Shown: positions 18,438 through 25,729, counted from the stretch's first letter. The stretch: DNA of 53,211 bases from Clostridiaceae bacterium (GCA_012719645.1 JAAXZX010000047.1:1-53211); one strand, 5' to 3'. Made by a program: numbers and translations. Notes: generated by a model from the letters alone, not told the origin.

Positions 18438-19673
18438 ATGGAAAAAAAAGCAAATGTATTTGACATCCTTATGGAGCGCGGCTTCATAGCGCAGACCACG
18501 AACCAGGAGAAGATCCGGGAGCTTCTTGGAAGCGGCAGCGTGACTTTTTATATAGGTTTTGACCCGACGGCCGACAGCCTGCATGTTGGTCACCTGCTCC
18601 AGCTGATTGCCATGTCCCATATGCAGCGGGCTGGTCATAAGCCCATTGCCCTGATTGGCGGCGGAACCGCCATGGTGGGCGATCCCACGGGAAAGACCGA
18701 CATGAGGAGGATGATGACCCGTGAGGAGATACAGCATAACGGCGACCGGTTCAAGGTCCAGATGAGGAACCTTGTTGACTTCACCGATGGCCGCGCCATC
18801 ATGGTGGACAACGCCGACTGGCTTCTTGGACTGAACTATGTCAGTTTCCTCAGGGAGATCGGGGTTCACTTCTCGGTCAACAGGATGCTTACAGCGGAAT
18901 GCTTCAAGACCCGGCTTGAGAGGGGTCTTTCATTCATAGAGTTCAACTATATGCTCATGCAAAGCTACGACTTTCTGCGGCTCTTCCAGGAGTATGGCTG
19001 TATAATGCAGCTTGGCGGTGACGACCAGTGGTCGAATATCCTGGGCGGTGTAGACCTTATCAGGCGTGTCGAGGGCAAAGAAGCCTACGGGATGACATTC
19101 CAGCTTCTTACCACGAGCGACGGGAAGAAGATGGGGAAAACCGAAAAGGGCGCCGTGTGGCTTGACCCGCAGAAAACCAGCCCTTATGAGTTCTACCAGT
19201 ACTGGAGAAACGTACAGGATGCTGACGTTATAAATTGCCTCAAGCTTCTCACGTTTGTGCCCATGGACCGGATCAGGGAGATGGAAACCTGGAAGGATGC
19301 CCGGATCAATGAGGCCAAGAAGGTTCTTGCCTATGAGGTTACCGCGATAGTCCATGGCAGGGAGGAGGCCGACAAGGTCCACAGGGCAGCAGAGGCGATT
19401 TTCTCCAAGGGCGAGGATTCGGCCGACATGCCTTCGGTGGCCATTGACAGGAGCGTCCTGAAAGAAGGGATCAACATCCTGGACCTGCTGGTGAAAACGG
19501 GATTTGTTCCCTCAAAGGGCGAAGGCCGCAGGCTGATACAGCAGGGAGGACTGTACCTGAACAACGAACGCGTGGAATCATTGGACCGGACGGTAAATGA
19601 ATCCGACCTAAAAGACTCCAGGATGATTGTACGGAAGGGCAAGAAGTCTTATTGTAGAATTACAGCGGAATAG
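18438..19673 (+). CDS. tyrS: tyrosyl-tRNA synthetase
   Basis: A 411-residue class I aminoacyl-tRNA synthetase charging tRNA-Tyr. The HIGH motif appears as HVGH (49-52) in [18 protein letters not shown], the tyrosine pocket as [24 protein letters not shown], and the KMSKS motif as KMGKT (231-235). The C-terminal S4-like RNA-binding domain is [21 protein letters not shown]. The start at 18438 follows AAAAGGAG; longer in-frame starts lack a ribosome binding site. The XRE regulator gene follows after 29 bp, so the two may be co-transcribed. Confidence 0.97.
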   Translation: MEKKANVFDILMERGFIAQTTNQEKIRELLGSGSVTFYIGFDPTADSLHVGHLLQLIAMSHMQRAGHKPIALIGGGTAMVGDPTGKTDMRRMMTREEIQHNGDRFKVQMRNLVDFTDGRAIMVDNADWLLGLNYVSFLREIGVHFSVNRMLTAECFKTRLERGLSFIEFNYMLMQSYDFLRLFQEYGCIMQLGGDDQWSNILGGVDLIRRVEGKEAYGMTFQLLTTSDGKKMGKTEKGAVWLDPQKTSPYEFYQYWRNVQDADVINCLKLLTFVPMDRIREMETWKDARINEAKKVLAYEVTAIVHGREEADKVHRAAEAIFSKGEDSADMPSVAIDRSVLKEGINILDLLVKTGFVPSKGEGRRLIQQGGLYLNNERVESLDRTVNESDLKDSRMIVRKGKKSYCRITAE

Positions 19674-19702
19674 AGGATTAACCGGAAACGGGGGATTAGC
19701 AG

Positions 19703-20158
19703 GTGGAGATTAAGGTTGGGGAGATAATCAAGGCGAAGCGGGAGGAAAGAGGCTGGAGCCTGGCGGAGTTTGCGAAGCGCATCGGCATATCGACCGGCTA
19801 CCTGTCCCAGATTGAGAACGGCAGGAAAACCAACCCCAGGCTGGATATCCTGCTCCGGATCATCCATGAACTGGATATCGATATCCAGATGCTATTAGGC
19901 ATTGAGTCCGGGGAAGAGAACTACCTTTCAAGGATTCCCTCCCTCCTGAAGCTGACCCTTGCCAAGGAGCGCAACCTTAAAACGCTTTCGGACAAGAATG
20001 TGCTACGGAAGCTGAATGATATAATCAACAAGCTGTGCGAGGCGCGCTACATCCTCGAGGACCAGGATCTTTACCACATGTTCCTCGATGACAGCGCCAA
20101 CCAGATAGAGGGTATCCTCAAACGCTATATGGCGCTACAGATACTGCTCAATAAATAA
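19703..20158 (+). CDS. XRE-family helix-turn-helix transcriptional regulator
   Basis: A 151-residue regulator. Residues 1-62 form a Cro/C1-type helix-turn-helix (IIKAKREERGWSLAEFAKRIGISTGYLSQIENGRKTNP), similar to SinR/ClgR-type regulators. The remaining 90 residues are helical, with no recognised ligand domain, and may dimerise. The start is a GTG at 19703, with GGGG about ten bases upstream. It follows tyrS closely and lies just before an inverted-repeat operator candidate (20186-20223) and the BTAD activator gene, so it may control that gene. The target is not shown by the sequence. Confidence 0.85.
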   Translation: MEIKVGEIIKAKREERGWSLAEFAKRIGISTGYLSQIENGRKTNPRLDILLRIIHELDIDIQMLLGIESGEENYLSRIPSLLKLTLAKERNLKTLSDKNVLRKLNDIINKLCEARYILEDQDLYHMFLDDSANQIEGILKRYMALQILLNK

Positions 20159-20179
20159 TGGCAGGTTCCGCGTTTTTTC

Positions 20180-20223
20180 TTGATTTTAAGCAATAAATTA
20201 TATATTATAAAGATATTGCTTAA
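20180..20223 (+). promoter_or_regulatory. promoter with overlapping 10-bp inverted repeat, upstream of the BTAD regulator
   Basis: TTGATT (20180-20185), 17-bp spacer and TATTAT (20203-20208) form a good sigma-A promoter. A perfect inverted repeat, TTAAGCAATA (20186-20195) and TATTGCTTAA (20214-20223), brackets the -10 element. A repressor bound here would block transcription. The neighbouring XRE regulator is a candidate ligand. Confidence 0.6.
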
Positions 20224-20282
20224 CTTCTTTATATAGCATTTTCGAGTTATTCAGGAATTTTCTTTTAGAAGGTTGGTTTTTT

Positions 20283-21479
20283 ATGGGGGCAGGGTCCGAC
20301 AGAAGGATTCAATTGGAGGTCAACTTATCCGGCAGGTTCAATGCAAGACTTGACCAGGTCCCGTTATTTGAAAACGCGGAGAGGTCAAGACAGGTTATCA
20401 GCCTTTTTGTGTTCCTTCTGCTGCACCGGTTCGAAAATATATCCCAGGAAAGGCTTATTGAAGCCATGTGGCCCGATGATGAAAGCGATGATCCTGTAAA
20501 CGCGTTGAAAAACCTGGTTTACAGGCTGAGGAAGGTCATTTCGAGCCATGGCACACTTGACGGGAACGAATGCGTTGTAAGCAAAAGCGGAACCTATGGA
20601 TGGAATTGCGACGTCCCATGCTTCATAGACGTCGAAGAGTTGGAAAAACTGTGGCAGAAAGCGAAAAATGAACAGTTGCCCGTGCCTGAAAGAATAGACC
20701 TGTACAAGGAAGCCATATCATTATATAAAGGACGGTTCATGGAGGATTTCTACTTTGAATGGTGGGTCGCTCCTATTGCCTCATTCTACCAGAACATTTG
20801 CATGAACTGCCTTCATGAAGTCACAAAACTCCTTAACGAAGAGAAAAGATACGAAGAGATAACAGCTTTGTGCGAAGCGGCCATTTCCACAGAACCATAC
20901 GAAGAAACCCTCCATGAGTACCTGCTGAAGTCCCTTATCAGTTCGGGCAAGAAAAGCAGGGCCCTGGAACATTACAATTTCATATCCAAGAAGTTCTACA
21001 AAGACCTGGGAGTGAAACTCAGCGATTCGATAAGGTGTCTTTACAAGGAACTGATAAACGATCTTAAAAGCTCGGAAACCGATATATCGACAATAAAAGA
21101 AGAAATGTGCGACCCTGAGTCGAAAGGCGCTTTCCTTTGCGATTACGAGATTTTCAAGAATATCTACCGCCTTGAATCAAGAACGGCGGAAAGGGCAGGC
21201 CAATCAGTTTTCCTGTGCCTGCTGACAATGAGGAGCACTGTTGAAATCAGCAGGAATGACGTGATCATAATTGCCATGGATAAGCTTGAAAAGGTAATAG
21301 TGTCGAGCCTGCGGAAAGGTGATGTGGTTTCCCGCTTCAGCCCTACCCAGTTTATCCTGCTGCTTCCGCTATCATATGAAAATGGAGAAAAGGTTATAGC
21401 AAGGATCCTTGACAGGTTCAGAAGTGAGTATAAAAATCCGCTGATAAAAATTGATACTAACCTTGAGCCGGTAATCTGA
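20283..21479 (+). CDS. SARP/BTAD-type transcriptional activator with degenerate GGDEF-like C-terminus
   Basis: A 398-residue regulator. Residues about 8-105 are an OmpR-like winged helix (SQERLIEAMWPDDESDDPVNALKNLVYRLRK split over the recognition helix region). Residues about 110-265 are the bacterial transcriptional activator domain, a TPR-like bundle (LYKEAISLYKGRFMEDFYFEW, ALCEAAISTEPYEETLHEYLLK). The C-terminal 115 residues resemble a GGDEF fold (LRKGDVVSRFSPTQFILLLP) but lack the GGDEF signature, so cyclic-di-GMP synthesis is unlikely and a sensory or dimerising role is possible. SARP-type winged helices bind direct repeats spaced 11 bp, and such repeats occur upstream of the next two genes. 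Codon use is more AT-rich than in neighbouring housekeeping genes. Confidence 0.82.
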   Translation: MGAGSDRRIQLEVNLSGRFNARLDQVPLFENAERSRQVISLFVFLLLHRFENISQERLIEAMWPDDESDDPVNALKNLVYRLRKVISSHGTLDGNECVVSKSGTYGWNCDVPCFIDVEELEKLWQKAKNEQLPVPERIDLYKEAISLYKGRFMEDFYFEWWVAPIASFYQNICMNCLHEVTKLLNEEKRYEEITALCEAAISTEPYEETLHEYLLKSLISSGKKSRALEHYNFISKKFYKDLGVKLSDSIRCLYKELINDLKSSETDISTIKEEMCDPESKGAFLCDYEIFKNIYRLESRTAERAGQSVFLCLLTMRSTVEISRNDVIIIAMDKLEKVIVSSLRKGDVVSRFSPTQFILLLPLSYENGEKVIARILDRFRSEYKNPLIKIDTNLEPVI

Positions 21480-21481
21480 CG

Positions 21482-21517
21482 CATGTGACGATTTTGTGAC
21501 CAGGAATCGGATATACT
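21482..21517 (+). promoter_or_regulatory. activator-type promoter with TGTGAC direct repeats (copy 1)
   Basis: The 20 bases at 21482-21501 contain two TGTGAC half-sites at 21484 and 21495, exactly 11 bp apart. TATACT at 21512-21517 is the likely -10. There is no normal -35; its place falls between the half-sites, as at SARP-activated promoters. The same 20 bases occur at 22126-22145. Confidence 0.65.
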
Positions 21518-21536
21518 TGCTGATGAAAGGTCAGTG

Positions 21537-22043
21537 ATGGGATTGTATGTAAGGAGCGGTGCGCTGCGCCCGAGTTCTTTGTCAAAGGTTTACGTGGTAT
21601 TTGACAAAACGGAAAGGGATGTGTTCAAAGGCAGGGTATATCATCCCGCAAGCGGGAAACAGATTCCATTTACAAGGGTTTATGAGCTATTGATGAAGCT
21701 CGAAGATATATTTAACGCATATGATTTTCCGCAGCCCACACACATCCTGAGGACGTTTAAGAACCCGCGCAAGGTGGATCTGCAAAAGACAACCAAAGAA
21801 GAGAAGTATATAGCGGAGGATCTGACGGATATGGAAAAGGAAATTTTGAACAATGGAAACGGAAAGGCAACATTTTTAATCAAGGTTCTTTTAAGACAGA
21901 ACGCCACATGGCAGGGCAAGATCCAGTGGATCGAAAAAAACAAGACGCAGAATTTCAGAAGCGACCTGGAGATGCTTAAACTTATGGATGACGCGCTGAG
22001 AATAAGCGACAATGGCGAGGATGATACCGCCAAATGGGATTAA
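21537..22043 (+). CDS. uncharacterised 168-residue protein
   Basis: A 168-residue soluble protein with no signal peptide or membrane segment. It starts GLYVRSGALRPSSLSKVYVVFD and has a conserved-looking tail with LLRQNATWQGKIQWIEKNKTQNFRSDLEMLKLMDDAL. I recall that RQNATWQG-type motif from many uncharacterised clostridial proteins, but no function is known to me. The ATG at 21537 follows AAAGG; a GTG one codon earlier is possible. It lies 57 bp after the BTAD regulator and is preceded by the TGTGAC direct-repeat promoter, which it shares with the following surface-protein gene, so the three are likely one regulon. A terminator separates it from the surface-protein gene. Confidence 0.75.
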   Translation: MGLYVRSGALRPSSLSKVYVVFDKTERDVFKGRVYHPASGKQIPFTRVYELLMKLEDIFNAYDFPQPTHILRTFKNPRKVDLQKTTKEEKYIAEDLTDMEKEILNNGNGKATFLIKVLLRQNATWQGKIQWIEKNKTQNFRSDLEMLKLMDDALRISDNGEDDTAKWD

Positions 22044-22065
22044 AAACATAGCCCGGAATATATAG

Positions 22066-22097
22066 AAAAGCAGCTTAAAAAGCTGCTTTTTATTTTC
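22066..22097 (+). terminator. rho-independent terminator
   Basis: AAAAGCAGCTT (22066-22076) pairs with AAGCTGCTTTT (22080-22090), followed by TATTTTC. It isolates the unknown gene from the surface-protein gene. Confidence 0.85.
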
Positions 22098-22125
22098 TGA
22101 TCTCAAGTCTTAAAAAAGTTTTTCT

Positions 22126-22160
22126 CATGTGACGATTTTGTGACCGACCGTGAATAAACT
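22126..22160 (+). promoter_or_regulatory. activator-type promoter with TGTGAC direct repeats (copy 2)
   Basis: The 20 bases at 22126-22145 are identical to those at 21482-21501, with TGTGAC at 22128 and 22139 (11-bp period). TAAACT at 22155-22160 is the likely -10. It sits about 60 bp before the LPXTG protein start codon. Confidence 0.65.
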
Positions 22161-22221
22161 AAGAGGCAGAACAAGGAAATAATAACCAATTCCAATATTT
22201 AGTAAAGGAGAGGTATTATTT

Positions 22222-23571
22222 ATGAAGACAAGAAAAGTTCTTTCGTTCATTCTTATGGTTGCTTTATTGGTAGCTATGAGTATTACACCTGGTTTTGCGA
22301 CTTGGCCGCCAAAGCCGCCGCAGCCACCTCAGCCGCCGCAGCCGGAATCCCACACCTTGACGACATCGAAGGATGGTAATGGTACTGTTTCACCTTTAGG
22401 GACATTTACATATTATAAAGACGTAATATCATGTGGTCAGGATGGACACAAAGCTGATGAACATACTGAAGAATGTTATGAGAAAGTACTCAATTGTAAT
22501 AAGCATGTTCATACAGAAGCTTGTAATGGAGAGATAATAAAATGCAAACATAAATGTTCTATTGATAAAGGCTGTTATATATTTGAGTGCAGACATGAAC
22601 ATGGTATTTGGTGCCTTTTTGGTCTTCTCTGTGGGCATCATACGCTCGAAGATTGTTATAGAAAAAATTGTAAACACGAATGCAGTTTTGACACAGGATG
22701 TATCACTATAGGCAGGATTTGTGGAATTAAATCTAATCACACTCATAACGATAATACATGCTATAAAAAAGAATTAAAATGCCATACTCATACAACAGAT
22801 GCATGCTTTGACTGGCCGGAAGTTACTGTTACGGCGAAACCTGATAAAGGTTGGTATATCAGTAGAGTCATAATAGATGGAGTGCCTCAAAGCGTCGAAA
22901 ACCAAGACGAATATTCCATTAGTCTGAAGATGGACGATGATCACTCTGTTCATGTAGTATTTACTGAAGACGAGCCTGGAGACGAACCCGGAGACGAGCC
23001 TGGGGACGAACCCGGGGATGAGCCTGGAGACGAGCCTGGGGATGAACCCGGGGATGAGCCTGGGGATGAACCCGGGGATGAGCCTGGGGACGAGCCTGGG
23101 GATGAACCTGGAGACGAACCTACTCCGCCGCCCGTGACCACGACCACATATTACAACCTTGATGTTGAAGTTGAAGGGCCTGGCAAAGTTCTTCCCACAT
23201 CAGGATTGTTCACAGAGAACAGCAGCGTCGAATTCTCAATCAATGCTGAAGTGGGCGCCAGGTTCGTAGGATGGTTCGGCGAAAACGGCTCAGAGGTAGC
23301 CGGGAACTCGATCGTAATGAATGGCAACAAGAAGCTGATTGCGAAGTTTGAGGCCATTCCTGAGGAGGAGCCTGAGGAAGAGCTGCCCGAAGAGATAGTT
23401 CCTGCAGCCAGCCCGGAGGAAGATGTTGTAGAGGAACAGGATGTACCGTATGATGCGCCGATTCTTCCTCAGACCGGCGGAATCCCGCTGGGGCTCATGA
23501 TAAGCGCCGGAACAGGCCTGATGACAGCCGGATTCTCATTAAGGAAAAAGAAGAAGGACGATGCTGAATAA
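22222..23571 (+). CDS. LPXTG-anchored surface protein with Cys/His-rich insertion and DEPG repeats
   Basis: A 449-residue cell-wall protein. The signal peptide (residues 1-27, ending near PGFA) is followed by a PPKPPQ-type proline stretch. A beta-repeat domain of the Flg_new_2/InlB B-repeat kind starts at HTLTTSKDGNGTVSP, is interrupted at about residue 66 by 130 residues holding 18 Cys and 14 His (CKHKCSIDKGC, CKHECSFDTGC, HTHNDNTCY, HTHTTDACF), and resumes at EVTVTAKPDKGWY. Twelve DEPG tetrapeptides form a spacer. A second beta-repeat (YYNLDVEVEGPGKVLPTSG) and an acidic stretch lead to LPQTG near residue 419, a hydrophobic segment and KKKK, the sortase sorting signal. No sortase gene is in the window. 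AAAGGAGAGG precedes the ATG. The insertion is more AT-rich than the rest, suggesting a separate origin. Confidence 0.87.
   Translation: MKTRKVLSFILMVALLVAMSITPGFATWPPKPPQPPQPPQPESHTLTTSKDGNGTVSPLGTFTYYKDVISCGQDGHKADEHTEECYEKVLNCNKHVHTEACNGEIIKCKHKCSIDKGCYIFECRHEHGIWCLFGLLCGHHTLEDCYRKNCKHECSFDTGCITIGRICGIKSNHTHNDNTCYKKELKCHTHTTDACFDWPEVTVTAKPDKGWYISRVIIDGVPQSVENQDEYSISLKMDDDHSVHVVFTEDEPGDEPGDEPGDEPGDEPGDEPGDEPGDEPGDEPGDEPGDEPGDEPGDEPTPPPVTTTTYYNLDVEVEGPGKVLPTSGLFTENSSVEFSINAEVGARFVGWFGENGSEVAGNSIVMNGNKKLIAKFEAIPEEEPEEELPEEIVPAASPEEDVVEEQDVPYDAPILPQTGGIPLGLMISAGTGLMTAGFSLRKKKKDDAE
22969..23112 (+). repeat. 12-bp coding tandem repeat encoding DEPG, 12 units
   Basis: Twelve consecutive GAYGARCCYGGR units at 22969-23112 encode (DEPG)12, followed by DEPT. 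The units differ only at third positions. Such in-frame repeats often change number by slippage, altering the reach of the surface protein. Confidence 0.95.
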
Positions 23572-23599
23572 ATATCAGCTATCGGCATACAAGAACAGA

Positions 23600-23646
23600 C
23601 AGGGGACAGTCCCGGGCATTCAATGAGAAGCAGGGATCGTCCCCTG
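23600..23646. repeat. GGGGAC-type inverted repeat element
   Basis: CAGGGGAC (23600-23607) pairs with GTCCCCTG (23639-23646), and the inner GTCCC/GGGA extends the stem. The units GGGGACAGTCCC and GGGGACGATCCC belong to the same family as the GGGGACGGTTCC tandem copies at 30193-30313. It may also help terminate the surface-protein transcript. Confidence 0.6.
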
Positions 23647-23688
23647 ACATCATAACACGATGAAAAACTTACCTCCACTTTCGTTGTT

Positions 23689-23739
23689 GAAAAGCTGAAT
23701 TCCACACCCTGCACTCACAGGGGTGGAATTAAACTTTTC
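23689..23739. other. long imperfect hairpin in the 270-bp gap before the tRNA genes
   Basis: GAAAAG (23689-23694) and AATTCCAC (23698-23705) pair with GTGGAATT (23723-23730) and CTTTTC (23734-23739), with CCCT/AGGG extending inward. It could be a terminator or remnant of a mobile element. GAGGAG and an ATG followed by a stop after three codons (23757-23768) come next, so no gene is encoded there. Confidence 0.45.
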
Positions 23740-23784
23740 ATAAGAGGAGACAAAATATGGGACGTTAAAAATTTGCGCAACCAC

Positions 23785-23814
23785 TTGACCGGGACCGGAT
23801 AACTTAAGTATAAT
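23785..23814 (+). promoter_or_regulatory. promoter of the tRNA pair
   Basis: TTGACC (23785-23790), 18-bp spacer, TATAAT (23809-23814), 28 bp before tRNA-Asn. Confidence 0.7.
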
Positions 23815-23841
23815 AGATTTTGCCGCCAAGCGGGTTTACGT

Positions 23842-23917
23842 TCCTCAATAGCTCAGTTGGTAGAGCATGCGGCTGTTAACCGCAGGGTCGTAGGTTCGAG
23901 TCCTACTTGGGGAGCCA
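23842..23917 (+). tRNA. tRNA-Asn (anticodon GTT)
   Basis: A 76-nt cloverleaf. The acceptor stem TCCTCAA pairs with TTGGGGA, the D-loop is AGCTCAGTTGGTAGAGC, the anticodon arm GCGGCTGTTAACCGC shows GTT, the T-arm contains GGTTCGAGTCC, and CCA is encoded at 23915-23917. First gene of a two-tRNA transcript. Confidence 0.95.
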
Positions 23918-23920
23918 CTT

Positions 23921-23997
23921 GGGCCTTTAGCTCAGTTGGTTAGAGCAACCGGCTCATAACCGGTTGGTCCGGGGTTCGAGTCCCTGAAGGCCCACCA
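23921..23997 (+). tRNA. tRNA with CAT anticodon (elongator Met, or Ile2 decoding AUA)
   Basis: A 77-nt cloverleaf with acceptor stem GGGCCTT/AAGGCCC, D-arm AGCTCAGTTGGTTAGAGC, anticodon arm ACCGGCTCATAACCGGT and encoded CCA. It lacks the initiator features (its first pair is a normal G-C). CAT is used by elongator tRNA-Met and by lysidine-modified tRNA-Ile2; the sequence alone does not settle which. Confidence 0.9.
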
Positions 23998-24004
23998 CCA
24001 ATCG

Positions 24005-24033
24005 AGGATGACATAACAGGTCATCCTTTTTTG
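24005..24033 (+). terminator. terminator of the tRNA transcript
   Basis: AGGATGAC (24005-24012) pairs with GTCATCCT (24020-24027), followed by TTTTTG. Confidence 0.85.
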
Positions 24034-24044
24034 TTTCCCTGGCA

Positions 24045-24080
24045 TGTCATTGCGAGGAACGAAGTGACGCGGCAATCTCA
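24045..24080 (+). repeat. TCATTGCGAG-type dispersed repeat, copy 1
   Basis: TGTCATTGCGAGGAACG ... GCGGCAATCTC. Related copies lie at 29067-29134 and 34287-34328. These elements are short, intergenic and partly palindromic, like REP or MITE sequences. Confidence 0.65.
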
Positions 24081-24111
24081 ATAGGATATCGCGAACCAGG
24101 GAGTGAACCGT

Positions 24112-24828
24112 GTGAAACTGAAAGGGCGTCTTAAGCTGATATACGACATGATCCCGCAATGTGGCACCCTCTGTGACATTGGAACCGACCATGCCCTTAT
24201 TCCGGCTTACGCCCTCCTCAACAAGCGTTGCTGCAAGGCCGTCGCCACCGACATAAGAAAAGGCCCGCTCGACAGGGCGCGGCGAACCATTGAAGCCTGC
24301 AATCTCCTGGATGACGTGGACCTCAGGTTGGGAAACGGGCTTGAGGTTATCAATATGGACGAAGCCGATGTTATTGTCCTGGCAGGAATGGGCGGGGTGC
24401 TGATAACCCGGCTCCTGGGCGAGCAGTTGGATAAGGCGAAGAAGGCAAGAAGGATCATCATCCAGCCCATGTACACCCAGGAAGTGGTCCGTCCCTTCCT
24501 TTGGCAGCATGGATTCGCTGTGGTTGACGAAGCCCTGACCCGTGAGGGGGAAAAGCTTTACCAGGTGTTGGTCGTATCATATGACGAGGCGGCAGGCGCA
24601 TCCTCCAGGAAAGACCCGTTATATGCGGTCATCGGCGAGGGTTTGATTGAGAAAAGGGACCCGCTGCTGGAAGACTGGCTTTGTGATAGAATAAAGAGGC
24701 AAAGAAAAATTGTAAACGGGCTCAGGAATGCTGCCGGGTACAGGCCCGGCCTGGAGCAGGAGGAAGCGCTGCTGCAGGAAATGGAGTCATTACGGATCAA
24801 TCTGTTTGGAAATGGAGGTAATATGTGA
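24112..24828 (+). CDS. trmK: tRNA (adenine(22)-N1)-methyltransferase TrmK
   Basis: A 238-residue SAM-dependent enzyme methylating adenine 22 of tRNA in Firmicutes. The N-terminus KLKGRLKLIYDMIPQCGTLCDIGTDHALIP contains the SAM loop (DIGTDHALIP), followed by ATDIRKGPLDRA and the active-site motif VLAGMGGVLI. The typical second helical domain follows LIIQPMYTQ-like sequence (RRIIIQPMYTQEVVRPFL). The GTG at 24112 was chosen because the protein then starts like known TrmK and CAGGGAG lies nine bases upstream; the GTG at 24103 sits on top of that site. It forms a pair with the Nif3-like gene downstream, the usual Firmicute arrangement. Confidence 0.92.
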   Translation: MKLKGRLKLIYDMIPQCGTLCDIGTDHALIPAYALLNKRCCKAVATDIRKGPLDRARRTIEACNLLDDVDLRLGNGLEVINMDEADVIVLAGMGGVLITRLLGEQLDKAKKARRIIIQPMYTQEVVRPFLWQHGFAVVDEALTREGEKLYQVLVVSYDEAAGASSRKDPLYAVIGEGLIEKRDPLLEDWLCDRIKRQRKIVNGLRNAAGYRPGLEQEEALLQEMESLRINLFGNGGNM

Positions 24829-24914
24829 GAGGTTAGAGGTTGGAGCAAAAGATAGGCTTCGAAGCCTTAACCGGGGGAATCTAACTTCCAACATCTCACC
24901 TCCAACTTCCAAAT
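24827..24914. repeat. pyrimidine-rich CCAACTTC repeat with inverted flank
   Basis: GAGAGGTTAGAGGTTGGAG at the left (24829-24847) is opposed by CTAACTTCCAAC and CTCCAACTTCC at the right (24882-24911), around a TTCGAA centre. Similar pyrimidine-rich tracts occur at 34248-34280 and 34378-34412. It fills the gap between trmK and the Nif3-like gene. Confidence 0.5.
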
Positions 24915-24928
24915 TACGAGGTGATGGC

Positions 24929-25729
24929 ATGAAGCTGAAGGAAATAATGAACTGGATTGAGGAGATCGCCCCGCTTCATCTCCAGGAGAGCTATGATAAC
25001 AGCGGTCTTATCATCGGGGATGAAGACCAGGTCATAAGCAAAGCCGTGGTCTGCCTGGATGCGGATGAGGCAGTGATGGAATACGCAAGGGAAAACTGCG
25101 CCCAGCTTGTGATCTCCCATCATCCCTGTGTTTTCAGGCCGCTTAAGACCTTCAGCCCGAAATCACCGGAAGGCTCGATCCTGTATTCCGCCGTTGCCAA
25201 TGGGATTGCGGTTTATAGTGCCCATACCAATTTTGATTCAGCCCGGGGCGGCATCGGCGACATGATATGCCATGAACTTGGACTGGATGGGGTGCATGTG
25301 CTTGTGCCGGGCAGCGACCCGGATCCCGGTCATGGCATCGGCAGGTGGGGTTCCTACCGGACTCCCGTATCGTTCGGGGATTTTCTCGGGATTCTTGGCA
25401 CCAGGCTTGGGATCAGGTCCATGAGGGAGGTCGGGAAACGGCCCGGACAAGTATCCAGGGTGGCCGTTCTTAACGGTTCCTACGACAAATCCTTTGTTGA
25501 TGATCTTTTGAGCGTGAAACCCGATGTTCTGCTGACAGGCGACCTGAAGTACCATGATGCCCTTGCGCTTAGGTATCATGGTATCTATGCCATCGACGCC
25601 GGCCATTACCGGACCGAGGTCATTTTCGTCCGGGGATTGTCCGGCATGCTGAAAAAGGCCTTCCCGAACCTGGATGTCCTTTGCTGGGAAGGGTCGGATA
25701 TATTCAAGGTCGTTTCTTCCATTGACTGA
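24929..25729 (+). CDS. Nif3-like dinuclear metal centre protein (YqfO/DUF34 family)
   Basis: A 266-residue protein of the Nif3/YbgI/YqfO family, often annotated as GTP cyclohydrolase I type 2 though its function is not settled. Metal ligands are visible in SHHPCVF, AHTNFDSARGG, GDLKYHDA and DAGHYRTE. It lacks the PII-like insertion found in the longer Bacillus YqfO, so it is the short form. The ATG at 24929 follows GAGGTG; upstream in-frame codons belong to the trmK region and repeat. It is encoded just after trmK, a conserved Firmicute pairing, and RNase P RNA follows. Confidence 0.9.
   Translation: MKLKEIMNWIEEIAPLHLQESYDNSGLIIGDEDQVISKAVVCLDADEAVMEYARENCAQLVISHHPCVFRPLKTFSPKSPEGSILYSAVANGIAVYSAHTNFDSARGGIGDMICHELGLDGVHVLVPGSDPDPGHGIGRWGSYRTPVSFGDFLGILGTRLGIRSMREVGKRPGQVSRVAVLNGSYDKSFVDDLLSVKPDVLLTGDLKYHDALALRYHGIYAIDAGHYRTEVIFVRGLSGMLKKAFPNLDVLCWEGSDIFKVVSSID

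Noticed and set aside
22950-23147. Minus-strand frame encoding repeated SSPG
   Set aside because: It is only the reverse complement of the DEPG coding repeat.
23757-23768. GAGGAG followed by an ATG after the long hairpin
   Set aside because: The frame is ATG GGA CGT TAA, too short to be a gene; at most a remnant.
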